Positions 20,946 to 27,666 of a stretch of 27,666 nucleotides of DNA are shown piece after piece. The notes under the pieces are model-generated. The model was given only the letters and a program-made list of their open reading frames with translations, was not told the origin of the DNA and searched no databases. The position numbers and the translations under genes were made by a program. The DNA is from a virus: IMG/VR virus record IMGVR_UViG_3300045741_000034, positions 1 to 27,666 of that record, one strand, 5' to 3'. Numbering within the stretch: position 1 is the stretch's first letter; each line of letters starts with the position of its first letter.

Positions 20946-21277
20946 TTTAACTCCTGTCTATAGCGATCATCCAGCTCTTTATGAGTAGTCTCAAACTCTA
21001 ATAAAAACATCACACAGCATCCTAGATGCGCTAAATGTGACAGTCCTGTCTCGGGGTCTTTGTCCTCGCCACCGATGAAAGCAACTAAATGTCTCATGGC
21101 GGCGCTAAGTACTCGGGACCACATGAATCCGCCGCGCCAGTTATTGGCACTATACTTACGCTTTCCAAAGGTCATAACTTTAGCTATTTCTACTAAAGCT
21201 ATGGACGATAGTAGGGACATGTCTGGTTTTTCTTGATCGTGTTTTATTCCAGTAGGAATCGGTTGTGGGATGCTCAT
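20942..21277 (-). CDS. dATP/dGTP diphosphohydrolase-like protein (DUF5664)
   Basis: 111 aa. The motif series IKHDQEKPDMSLL, EIAKVMTFGKRKYSANNWRG, RVLSAAMRHLVAFIGGEDKD and DPETGLSHLAHLGCCVMFLL is the signature of the phage DUF5664 / dATP-dGTP diphosphohydrolase N-terminal family, an all-alpha MazG-like fold whose Glu/Asp residues bind magnesium. Some members trim purine dNTP pools, for example in phages with modified purines. AAGGAG precedes the ATG. No PurZ or other modified-base synthesis gene is seen here, so a simple pool-shaping role is as likely. Confidence 0.82.
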   Translation of the reverse strand: MSIPQPIPTGIKHDQEKPDMSLLSSIALVEIAKVMTFGKRKYSANNWRGGFMWSRVLSAAMRHLVAFIGGEDKDPETGLSHLAHLGCCVMFLLEFETTHKELDDRYRQELK

Positions 21278-21330
21278 CTTTATCTCCTTAAACTAAGATT
21301 AACATAGGTCTCATTTCGAGACAAATAAAA

Positions 21331-22056
21331 TTATAACTTTTTTATCCAACGTCCGCCTTTACCAAGCACCATCGGAACTATGTGCGGGACTCCGTTCTCG
21401 ATTACTAGAATCGAAACAATTGGTCTCTTAGGATTCACCTTGTTATATCCTAAGGCTAAACTTTTGTCGTCTGCCAAGCATCCTGTATGAGCATCGAACA
21501 TCAATTTTTCAGGAGTAGATATATAGTTTATTTGTGCCTTTTCGTGATAGTGACCCTGTACCGTAGACATGCCATATTGACTAGCTAGTTTACCTGGTTT
21601 AGCTGATTTACCGTGGCAAAAATATACTGGCCCTAGTGCTGTGTTTAAGATGACATCAAACACCCATTGCCAGCCTTTAGGAGCGTCTAGCACGTCATTA
21701 TACTTCTTAATGGCCTTAGAAGGAATCCCTCCAGTCAAACTTTTACGAAGGATCATGCTACCATGATTCGACTCGACTATCGTGCATTTAGGGAAGAGTT
21801 TGTAGATAGGTTTAAGTCCTTCTATGGCTTTTTCTAGTTCGTCGCCAGCGCTAGGTAGATCTGGATTAGACTCATGATAGCTTAAGGCATGAAAGTCCAC
21901 CTCGTCTCCAATACATACGACTTTATCCGGTCTATACTTTTGTTTTACTGCTGACAGAAATTCGTTGATATCAGGATGTGCGAATGGATGATGCATATCA
22001 GAAATTACTAAGATAGATCTATATTTCTTTTTGTCTTGTTTAACTGGTACGCTCAC
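21331..22056 (-). CDS. Calcineurin-like metallophosphoesterase
   Basis: 241 aa. Metal-binding signatures in order: ISDMHHP (D20, H22), CIGDEVDFH (D51), ESNHGS (N97, H98), FCHGKS (H148) and QGHYH (H169, H171). This is the phage metallophosphatase type often found in replication clusters; substrates are unassigned and could be nucleic acid or phosphoprotein. It is a second such enzyme besides SbcD and has no extra domain. GTG start with AAGGAG seven bases upstream, overlapping the HNH gene stop (GTGA). Confidence 0.85.
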   Translation of the reverse strand: MSVPVKQDKKKYRSILVISDMHHPFAHPDINEFLSAVKQKYRPDKVVCIGDEVDFHALSYHESNPDLPSAGDELEKAIEGLKPIYKLFPKCTIVESNHGSMILRKSLTGGIPSKAIKKYNDVLDAPKGWQWVFDVILNTALGPVYFCHGKSAKPGKLASQYGMSTVQGHYHEKAQINYISTPEKLMFDAHTGCLADDKSLALGYNKVNPKRPIVSILVIENGVPHIVPMVLGKGGRWIKKL

Positions 22057-22430
22057 TTTAAACTCCTTTTATATTCTCTTCGCTCTTTATTCTCTTTTTT
22101 AGTCTTAATCTTATGGCAGTCCTTACAGACAGGCGACAGGTTCCCTATATCACACCAGATGCGGCCGATAAGCTCATCCCAAGTTAAATCGTCCATAGTC
22201 TCATTCACCTCAATAACAGGCTTCTTGTGGTCCACTTCCATCTTATATGTAGGCTCTAGTATTCCGCACTCTCCGCACCACGACCATCTTGTAACTCTAG
22301 GTCTTAAAGGATCTGAGAAACTTATGTCGTGCTTAGCTAGTGCCTCTCTTCTAAGATTTGACCTTGAGAATACTCTCCGCAGCGCCCCCTTGATGAGATT
22401 CCGCTCTTTAGCATCTTTAGGATTCTTCAT
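22053..22430 (-). CDS. HNH endonuclease
   Basis: 125 aa from ATG 22430. Paired zinc ligands CGECG and CKDCH frame the catalytic KMEVDHKKPV (Asp-His) and the Asn of GNLSPVCKDCHKIKTKKENK, an HNH with ββα-metal topology. The N-terminal helix is basic. Its location between recombination genes sbcC and the phosphoesterase suggests a junction or branch nuclease role, though a homing endonuclease is possible. It overlaps sbcC by 14 nt and the next gene by 4 nt. An upstream TTG is a weaker start. Confidence 0.82.
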   Translation of the reverse strand: MKNPKDAKERNLIKGALRRVFSRSNLRREALAKHDISFSDPLRPRVTRWSWCGECGILEPTYKMEVDHKKPVIEVNETMDDLTWDELIGRIWCDIGNLSPVCKDCHKIKTKKENKERREYKRSLK

Positions 22431-24138
22431 CAATTATACTCGCTCCATCGATTAATCTTACATTAAATCTCTTATTGAAGCAAGACTTAAGTGCCTCAGA
22501 ATGCTCCACTAAGAAGATAGAAGCATAAGTTTTCTCTAAACTTTGTAAAAGATCAAATACTTTTAGTTTCATCTGTTCGTCTAAGCCGCTAGTGACCTCA
22601 TCCATAAACACACAATTGACATCAACGCCTGAATTGTTACTCACCTGCTTCATGACAGACACTCCGAAGCACAGCTTCAACAGCTGTCGTTGACCCTTAC
22701 TCAACTGAGTAAAATTGGCTTCGTTGCCATCCTTATAGATTAAGACGTCTAACTTGTCTGAGTCCTGGACTTCGAACTTAACTCTAATCTCTGCGTCAAA
22801 GTACTTAATAAGTAAGTTATTTGTGTTAGACTCTAGAAATCCGATAGTCTGACTTATAAGGCAGCTTCTAAAGTCCTCTAACACGTCAGACAACAATGAG
22901 GCATCCGACAGCTGTAACCTGCTCTCAAGGATGTCGTCTCTAAGACTCTTAGCCTCTTTACGTAGCTGTGCGCTTTCTGTACCCAGTTCTTTTAGAGTAA
23001 CCTCATGAGGATTTTCTTCTAATTTGATTAGCTCTAGTTGCTGCAACCACATGTTTTCACTAGCAGTTTCACGTTTAATTTGTTCTTCGTAAGGATTAGC
23101 TCGGGCTTTAGTACGGATCAACTGATTATTTAGACTTACTATATCTACTCTTAGTCGATTGTTTTCTGACTCTTGTTTATCTAAGCTATGAATATCTCTT
23201 TCTATTAACAGATATTTGTGTGAGTTCTTCTGCGCCCCGCATTCTTTACACTTGGTGTCGCCTAGGTCGACTTTGCGGCTAGCTAATATTTCTCTTTGTT
23301 CTAAGAAGTACGAATCTGGTTTAAGTTTCGTTCCTAACTGTTGAATTTGATTTATAATTTTAGACGTCTCGTAGTCTTTTTCTTGTTCAAACTCAGCGCG
23401 GTTGGTATTTAAAGACTCCAACGTTTTTTGTTTACTTGATTCGAAGTTAGTCACTTTACTGTGCAGATTATCAATCTGCTTTGCCTGCTTATCATACCAC
23501 TGGTCTTTTTTCGCTGACTCTTGCTGAATTTGTTTTTCTAAATTAGACAACGAATTTTCTTTTAAAATCAATTGCTTATCGATGACCCCTAACTCTTCCT
23601 TAAGCCCTTTTGTGTATTCTGTAAGATTTGTTTTGATTTTTACAGCCAAGCTTAGGTCAACTAGCTCTTCTGTAATAGTCCGGCGATTCCTAGCCGACGC
23701 CGTAAAGAAGTTAGATGTTTGACTGAACTCATGGAAGTAGGCGGCGGACAGATAGGTATCTGCGTCCATACCTAGGAGTTCATTTATAAGCTTCTGAGTG
23801 TCGTTTAAGTCTTTGCCTCGTTTAGGGTGCTCCCAAACTCCATCTATGACATAGTATAAATCGTTAGGATTTCTAGTTCTTGCTATCCATAGCGAATAAC
23901 TCCCCATATCTAATATGACGTGCCCATAAGTGGTCTCGGACACTCCCCAGCTGACTATGTCGTTAGCCGATCCATTCTTAGCGGTGATCCCGTACAGCAC
24001 CCACGGGACGATGTCACATAACGTGGACTTACCCGAGCCCGTTGGTCCTGAGATAAGCGTTAGGCCTAAGTCGTCAAACTCGAAGCTTAAATTCTTATAG
24101 CTACCAAAGTTTTGTACTTCAACTGTCATGATTTTCAT
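22417..24138 (-). CDS. SbcC/Rad50-like recombination ATPase (gp46 type)
   Basis: 573 aa, close to T4 gp46 and shorter than bacterial SbcC. The N-terminal ABC half has Walker A GPTGSGKST (31-39) and a Q-loop-like region near 140. Coiled coils (about 170-290 and 310-420) flank a zinc hook C297-K-E-C300. The C-terminal half has signature LSKGQRQ (479-485) and Walker B CVFMDEVTSGLD (509-520). It works with the SbcD-like nuclease to resect DNA ends for recombination-dependent replication. ATGA overlap with the preceding gene and TAAGG upstream support the start. Confidence 0.93.
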   Translation of the reverse strand: MKIMTVEVQNFGSYKNLSFEFDDLGLTLISGPTGSGKSTLCDIVPWVLYGITAKNGSANDIVSWGVSETTYGHVILDMGSYSLWIARTRNPNDLYYVIDGVWEHPKRGKDLNDTQKLINELLGMDADTYLSAAYFHEFSQTSNFFTASARNRRTITEELVDLSLAVKIKTNLTEYTKGLKEELGVIDKQLILKENSLSNLEKQIQQESAKKDQWYDKQAKQIDNLHSKVTNFESSKQKTLESLNTNRAEFEQEKDYETSKIINQIQQLGTKLKPDSYFLEQREILASRKVDLGDTKCKECGAQKNSHKYLLIERDIHSLDKQESENNRLRVDIVSLNNQLIRTKARANPYEEQIKRETASENMWLQQLELIKLEENPHEVTLKELGTESAQLRKEAKSLRDDILESRLQLSDASLLSDVLEDFRSCLISQTIGFLESNTNNLLIKYFDAEIRVKFEVQDSDKLDVLIYKDGNEANFTQLSKGQRQLLKLCFGVSVMKQVSNNSGVDVNCVFMDEVTSGLDEQMKLKVFDLLQSLEKTYASIFLVEHSEALKSCFNKRFNVRLIDGASIIDEES

Positions 24139-24386
24139 TTATGCCTTAATGTCGGACAATCAGACCAATGAAAATCTTTACAATCGCACAATAAGTCAAA
24201 TAACTTGTCTTTATTGACTTTATGTGCCGTTACATACGCGATTAGCTCTACGCCTCGCGCGTTTAGTCCGGCTCGATAAACAATTATATCTCCAATATTG
24301 CTATGTGTTGATATAACCTGCTCATCTTGTGGAGGACTAGATAAACTGTATAAAGAGCCGCCAGCGCCACCGAATATGTCTCCCAT
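24135..24386 (-). CDS. Small Cys/His-containing protein between sbcD and sbcC
   Basis: 83 aa starting at ATG 24386 with TTGGAGG four bases before; the ATG overlaps the sbcD stop (TGATG). It begins MGDIFGGAGGSLYSLSS (flexible), has a beta-rich core IGDIIVYRAGLNARGVELIA, and ends with CDCKDFHWSDC, a cluster of Cys and His that could bind zinc. No family recognised. Its strict placement between the two subunits of one complex, with overlaps on both sides, suggests a role with SbcCD. Confidence 0.65.
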   Translation of the reverse strand: MGDIFGGAGGSLYSLSSPPQDEQVISTHSNIGDIIVYRAGLNARGVELIAYVTAHKVNKDKLFDLLCDCKDFHWSDCPTLRHK

Positions 24387-25387
24387 CAATCCTCCAACTG
24401 TTTCCACAAGTCTTTGAGCCTGCTTTTTTGTTCGTCGTCTGTATTTGTCAGTGAGTCTATAAGAGTGTCTAACACCTCGAATTGAGGTTTGTTTGGGTCT
24501 TGTTTAGACGTGGTGATGTCAGTAGATATGAGGTCGAGTTTGAAGTCCCCCTCTATCTTCATACGATTAGCAATATCCTTCTTAGTAATGTTTAGATATT
24601 GTTTGTCTCCTGAGACTTTCACCCACAGCAAGTCGCCCCGTTTGTAGTCATGCTGCCATAAGTCTGGATGATCTATGTCTCCGATTCCGATATCAACCAC
24701 GACGTGTTTTCTTAAGTTAGTGGGTACGAATTCAAGACTACCGTCATCATATAGGATCTGATAGCCTTTAGGAGGGTCATCAGCTTCCGCATAGTTCAAA
24801 GTGAACGGGTTACCGACATAATCGAACTTACCGCCGTCCGGTAGGTCGAATGATTGGCGAGTATGGTAGTGTCCAGAGATGACTCTGAAGCCTGCTAGAT
24901 CTTCTTTATTGAGCGCGGATTTGTCTTGGTAGTAGTGACCTGCATTAGAGCTATTAATGCCTTGGTGCATGATTAGAGTAGATTTAGGAGGTAGGGTTTT
25001 AAGATATTGTCGTAGTTCGTTAGCATCATGATGGTAAGGTATTAGATGACATTCTAGGCGCTTACTATAGAAGGGCTCATCTATAATGATACAATTAGGC
25101 TTAAGAAAGGAAAGGCTATGTTCTTTTGATTTCTCATTAATAGAGTCGTGATTACCCCTCAGTACCACTGGGGAGGTTAGACTATATACTTCTAATGTCT
25201 TCTTCATTGCATTCATACATTCCCCTCGAATGTTAGCCTTGGTGTCGTGAAGATCCCCGCAAATTATCAAAGGAACTTCTAATCTATTCGCATGTTTAAA
25301 CGCCTTATTGACAGCTTTGTCCGCTATTTCTAGAGTTTGTAAGTTATAGTGAACATCACTAATGAGAACTGCTTTAGGCTTACTCAT
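24386..25387 (-). CDS. SbcD/Mre11-like nuclease (gp47 type)
   Basis: 333 aa from ATG 25387 (MSKPKAVLISDVHYNLQ); an in-frame ATG 12 codons upstream would lie deep in the HNH gene. Phosphoesterase motifs are ISDVHYN (D11, H13), ICGDLHDTK, LRGNHDS, MHQGIN and SGHYHTRQ, ordered as in SbcD/Mre11. The C-terminal part is the capping domain. Partner of the SbcC-like ATPase, forming a double-strand end-processing nuclease. The ribosome site is weak, so translation may depend on coupling. Confidence 0.93.
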   Translation of the reverse strand: MSKPKAVLISDVHYNLQTLEIADKAVNKAFKHANRLEVPLIICGDLHDTKANIRGECMNAMKKTLEVYSLTSPVVLRGNHDSINEKSKEHSLSFLKPNCIIIDEPFYSKRLECHLIPYHHDANELRQYLKTLPPKSTLIMHQGINSSNAGHYYQDKSALNKEDLAGFRVISGHYHTRQSFDLPDGGKFDYVGNPFTLNYAEADDPPKGYQILYDDGSLEFVPTNLRKHVVVDIGIGDIDHPDLWQHDYKRGDLLWVKVSGDKQYLNITKKDIANRMKIEGDFKLDLISTDITTSKQDPNKPQFEVLDTLIDSLTNTDDEQKSRLKDLWKQLED

Positions 25388-25964
25388 GTTCAAGTACCCA
25401 ACTGTTATTATCGTAAGTACCATCGAATGAATTTGATTTCTTACTATTAAGACTCTGTGTCAAGTACTGAAGGTTCCAGCTCACATGTAATCCACATACG
25501 TCTTTATTCTTAACTGGTATTATATGGTCTACGGTTAAGTTCTCAGGACAGTTTTCATAAAAAACTAGAGTCTCAAGCGCATGATATTTATTAAATATAT
25601 TTCTTAATGTTAATCTTCTCCCACTCTGGTACATTCTCTGATAGTCTCTGTATTTTTTAGGATTCAAGTGTTTAGCTTTGTTTGCCCTGGCAACCGCCCT
25701 AACTGAATATAGTGGGTTCTCCTTACGTTTTTTAAGCGCCTTTCCAGAGTTTACGTATTTAGCTTGGGCATTTTTAACCTTATCTGGATTGTTTGCTGAC
25801 CAAGCTGTTTGATTGTTATTTATCTGTTCTCTGTTATTGATTCTATATTCTTCATAATAGCAGGCCTTACATATTATACGGATGCCTTTTTTAATTCCCC
25901 TCCATAAACTGTTGGGTAGAATCGGGTATGACTTAGTGCAAGCTGGACATTCCCTAGTTGTCAT
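25380..25964 (-). CDS. Free-standing HNH endonuclease, homing-type candidate
   Basis: 194 aa. An N-terminal zinc-ribbon (ECPACTKSY ... CKACYYEE, two CxxC) is followed by a Lys/Asn-rich linker and a C-terminal HNH core LTVDHIIPVKNKDVCGLHVS then WNLQYLTQSLNSKKSNSF. This domain order is typical of phage stand-alone HNH nucleases that behave as homing elements. It is inserted between recA-like and sbcD-like genes with 4-nt and 8-nt overlaps and looks more AT-rich than its neighbours by eye. The nuclease would cut alleles lacking it. Confidence 0.85.
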   Translation of the reverse strand: MTTRECPACTKSYPILPNSLWRGIKKGIRIICKACYYEEYRINNREQINNNQTAWSANNPDKVKNAQAKYVNSGKALKKRKENPLYSVRAVARANKAKHLNPKKYRDYQRMYQSGRRLTLRNIFNKYHALETLVFYENCPENLTVDHIIPVKNKDVCGLHVSWNLQYLTQSLNSKKSNSFDGTYDNNSWVLEHE

Positions 25965-26839
25965 TCAGATTCTTCTCCGGAGCCCACTAATGCTATTCCT
26001 TCTTTTGTTATACTTAGCAATATATTTTTAGGTCCAGGATTGGTTTTATCAATATGATTCTTGAATAAAGTCCAGGAGACTATAGCTCCAACTCTTACTT
26101 TTTCTTTATTAACTGTTCTTTCAACCCAACTTTTTCTAGTAGTTTGATATGTCAAGCATGAGAAGAAATTTACAGCTTTACCGCCAGCATTAGTTTTGCC
26201 CGGGCTGCCGATATTTGAGTACGTGTAATTGATCATAAGAACAGCTACATCGCCTTCGTCTCGTTTGGCTATCAGCTTGTTGATACCTAGTCTATTGATC
26301 TGGCCCTTTCCACCTGGTTTCTGGTTACTAGTGGTTAGATCCATCTCAGAGTCGCGCTTAGAGACTACGTTACCTATAGAGTCGAACACCACGAGTAACT
26401 TCTCTTTAGGATAGTTTTTAAAGAATTCGTCCCACAGCTTAAACATTAGCTCAAACGCCTCTTCTGCGATTGAAGATTGCACCAGCATAACTTGGTCAGG
26501 ATCGACCCCCCAGTTTCTTAGGTCTTGCTCAGTGGTCTTGTTCTCAGTTTCAACGTATAGAACCACCACGCCTTGGGCCTGTGCGGCCTTCATCGCCTCT
26601 ATAGCGCACGAGGTTTTGCCTGAATCGGAGTCCCCTGCTATCATGACTAGCTTCCCAAAAGGAATGCCCTTGGTGTTAGTTCCTTTTTGCCACCATTGGG
26701 GCATTATTACGAAGTCCGAGTCTGCTGTTCCTCTGAGTTTAGACGCGAAACCAATAGCATTAGCTTTATTAGTATCTTTCGCGTACAGTTTTTGTACATC
26801 TTTCACTACTTTGGAGATATCGAATTTAGCCTTACTCAT
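25961..26839 (-). CDS. RecA/UvsX-like recombinase
   Basis: 292 aa from ATG 26839 (MSKAKFDISKV), chosen to reduce overlap with the preceding gene to 8 nt; its ribosome site is poor. Walker A is GDSDSGKTS (69-77), followed by LYVETENK with the catalytic-type Glu, Walker B LLVVFDSIG (D153), and INYTYSNIG then NAGGKAVNFFSCLTYQTTRK as the loop 2 region. Size and motif order fit phage RecA-like proteins rather than bacterial RecA. It drives strand exchange and, with SbcCD, feeds recombination-dependent replication. Confidence 0.85.
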   Translation of the reverse strand: MSKAKFDISKVVKDVQKLYAKDTNKANAIGFASKLRGTADSDFVIMPQWWQKGTNTKGIPFGKLVMIAGDSDSGKTSCAIEAMKAAQAQGVVVLYVETENKTTEQDLRNWGVDPDQVMLVQSSIAEEAFELMFKLWDEFFKNYPKEKLLVVFDSIGNVVSKRDSEMDLTTSNQKPGGKGQINRLGINKLIAKRDEGDVAVLMINYTYSNIGSPGKTNAGGKAVNFFSCLTYQTTRKSWVERTVNKEKVRVGAIVSWTLFKNHIDKTNPGPKNILLSITKEGIALVGSGEESE

Positions 26840-27440
26840 CGAACACCATGTCTGCTGCTTTCTCATATAGGTCTACAAAAGTCCATGCGCCTATATCTGT
26901 TTCAGGTTTGTAGTACATATAGACCATAGCAAGAAATTTCTTTTTTGTCAATATCTTTGGTAGGTGTCCCGTGAACAACACCATCATGAACCAATTGAGG
27001 CAGTCTCCAGATGGGAACATCAATAGTTTAATCTCTTGAAGAACAGAGAACAGTGGGAACAGCGCTCTTGGATATAAAGCAGCGAGCACCATAGGGTGTA
27101 TAGGCATATACGTCTGATCAAACTGCCAGCGCATATCGCTTACCCTGAAGTCGTCGATAACAGATAATATAAATCTTGGAGTCCATTGATCAGGACCAAA
27201 TCCCCAAGATGCTTTCGCCCGAGGATGTCTAATATATCCAAACAAACCTTCTGTATTTTTAAAATAATCCTCTACTCCAGCTGTGCTTACCTTACCGCTG
27301 ATCTCCTCTGTCAATGTTTTAGACTTGGTGTACAGCTTAAGTATCCAATACCTACCAGTCTCGGCGCAGGCGTCTCCTACCGAGGCCTCAACGGTCGTGT
27401 CATGCTCCATGCATAGTAATCCGTACTCGTCAAACTTCAT
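26832..27440 (-). CDS. Hypothetical protein upstream of recA-like gene
   Basis: 202 aa, no recognised motif. It has an N-terminal mixed region, aromatic-rich central stretches (RHPRAKASWGFGPDQWTPRF, DMRWQFDQTYMPIHPM) and hydrophobic helical parts (WFMMVLFTGHLPK) that look amphipathic rather than membrane-spanning. It starts in an ATGA overlap and overlaps recA by 8 nt, so it belongs to the replication operon. Unassigned. Confidence 0.7.
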   Translation of the reverse strand: MKFDEYGLLCMEHDTTVEASVGDACAETGRYWILKLYTKSKTLTEEISGKVSTAGVEDYFKNTEGLFGYIRHPRAKASWGFGPDQWTPRFILSVIDDFRVSDMRWQFDQTYMPIHPMVLAALYPRALFPLFSVLQEIKLLMFPSGDCLNWFMMVLFTGHLPKILTKKKFLAMVYMYYKPETDIGAWTFVDLYEKAADMVFDE

Positions 27441-27658
27441 ATTGATTTAGCCTGTTGTCTAAAAAAGACATGCGCGGATTCGCACACCTTGAACATGCGC
27501 TCTAAATATTCTGACTCCACTTCAGCTGAATCGAAGAGATCTTGTGCTTGGGATACCTCAGGTGTTGTTGTTATAATGGCATCCATATTAGACTCAGTGG
27601 GTTTTTTATCCGATTCTTTTAAGAGCTTAAGGTACACCGCCGAGCGTATTGCTTTCAT
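27437..27658 (-). CDS. Small hypothetical protein at the window edge
   Basis: 73 aa, MKAIRSAVYLKLLKESDKKP onward, acidic middle, helical C-terminus YLERMFKVCESAHVFFRQQA. The ATG lies 9 bases from the window end, so the ribosome site is mostly outside and a longer N-terminus cannot be excluded. Its stop overlaps the next start (ATGA). Confidence 0.6.
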   Translation of the reverse strand: MKAIRSAVYLKLLKESDKKPTESNMDAIITTTPEVSQAQDLFDSAEVESEYLERMFKVCESAHVFFRQQAKSI

Positions 27659-27666
27659 CCCAGCTT

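Noticed and set aside
21281-21330. GTCTC-GAGAC hairpin as a terminator between the phosphoesterase and DUF5664 genes
   Set aside because: The stem is only 5 bp and no T-tract follows on the minus strand.
1-27666. tRNA genes, integrase, attachment sites, insertion sequences
   Set aside because: No cloverleaf-like sequence, recombinase or transposase motif, or terminal inverted repeats were recognised in reading the window; a tRNA scan was not run.

Overview
The window is part of a tailed double-stranded DNA phage genome (Caudoviricetes), or of a prophage or metagenomic phage contig. The evidence is a full packaging and head-morphogenesis block (candidate small terminase, large terminase, portal, scaffold, HK97-type coat) next to a phage-style replication and recombination block (RecA/UvsX-like, SbcCD, SSB, primase-helicase, family A DNA polymerase). 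Genes are packed with ATGA, GTGA or TAATG stop-start overlaps, most have good Shine-Dalgarno sites, and GC looks like about 40-45% by eye. Strong Shine-Dalgarno sites and sigma70-type promoters point to a bacterial host, but nothing here identifies it. Tail, lysis, integrase and tRNA genes are not seen, so the window is only part of the genome.

Nearly everything is on the minus strand, so transcription reads from the right end leftwards. (1) 27658-16100, replication and recombination: two unknown genes, RecA-like recombinase, HNH nuclease, SbcD, a small unknown, SbcC, a second HNH nuclease, metallophosphoesterase, dATP/dGTP diphosphohydrolase-like protein (DUF5664), HAD phosphatase, SSB, a primase-helicase with an archaeo-eukaryotic-type (AEP) primase domain and a DnaB-type helicase domain, and PolA with a 3'-5' exonuclease. 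(2) 15473-12253, packaging: a conserved phage hypothetical, candidate small terminase, GNAT acetyltransferase, two small proteins and the large terminase. (3) 11964-4509, head: small hypotheticals, a 416-aa low-complexity acidic protein, a P-loop kinase-like protein, portal, scaffold and major capsid protein, closed by a strong terminator at 4453-4483. (4) 4445-4044, a self-contained moron-like cassette with its own consensus promoter and terminator. It encodes a 65-aa Cys-rich protein and, through an ATGA overlap, a 33-aa peptide that is a near-exact copy of the capsid protein C-terminus. (5) 3989-19, an accessory operon with its own promoter: IbrB-like ParB/Srx protein, an unknown 125-aa protein, IbrA-like PAPS-reductase-family protein, MoxR-like AAA+ ATPase and an Ala-repeat protein resembling putative immunity proteins.

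Two small plus-strand islands interrupt the minus-strand flow. One is a single 77-aa gene at 12023-12256 with a -10 box almost touching its ATG. The other is a three-gene cassette at 15625-16099 encoding tiny proteins, one with two hydrophobic segments. Each ends exactly against the stop codon of the opposing minus-strand gene.

The best candidates for something undescribed are the capsid-tail-duplicating cassette (29 of 30 residues identical to the coat C-terminus, with most codons changed synonymously) and the five-gene ibrBA-AAA+ operon.
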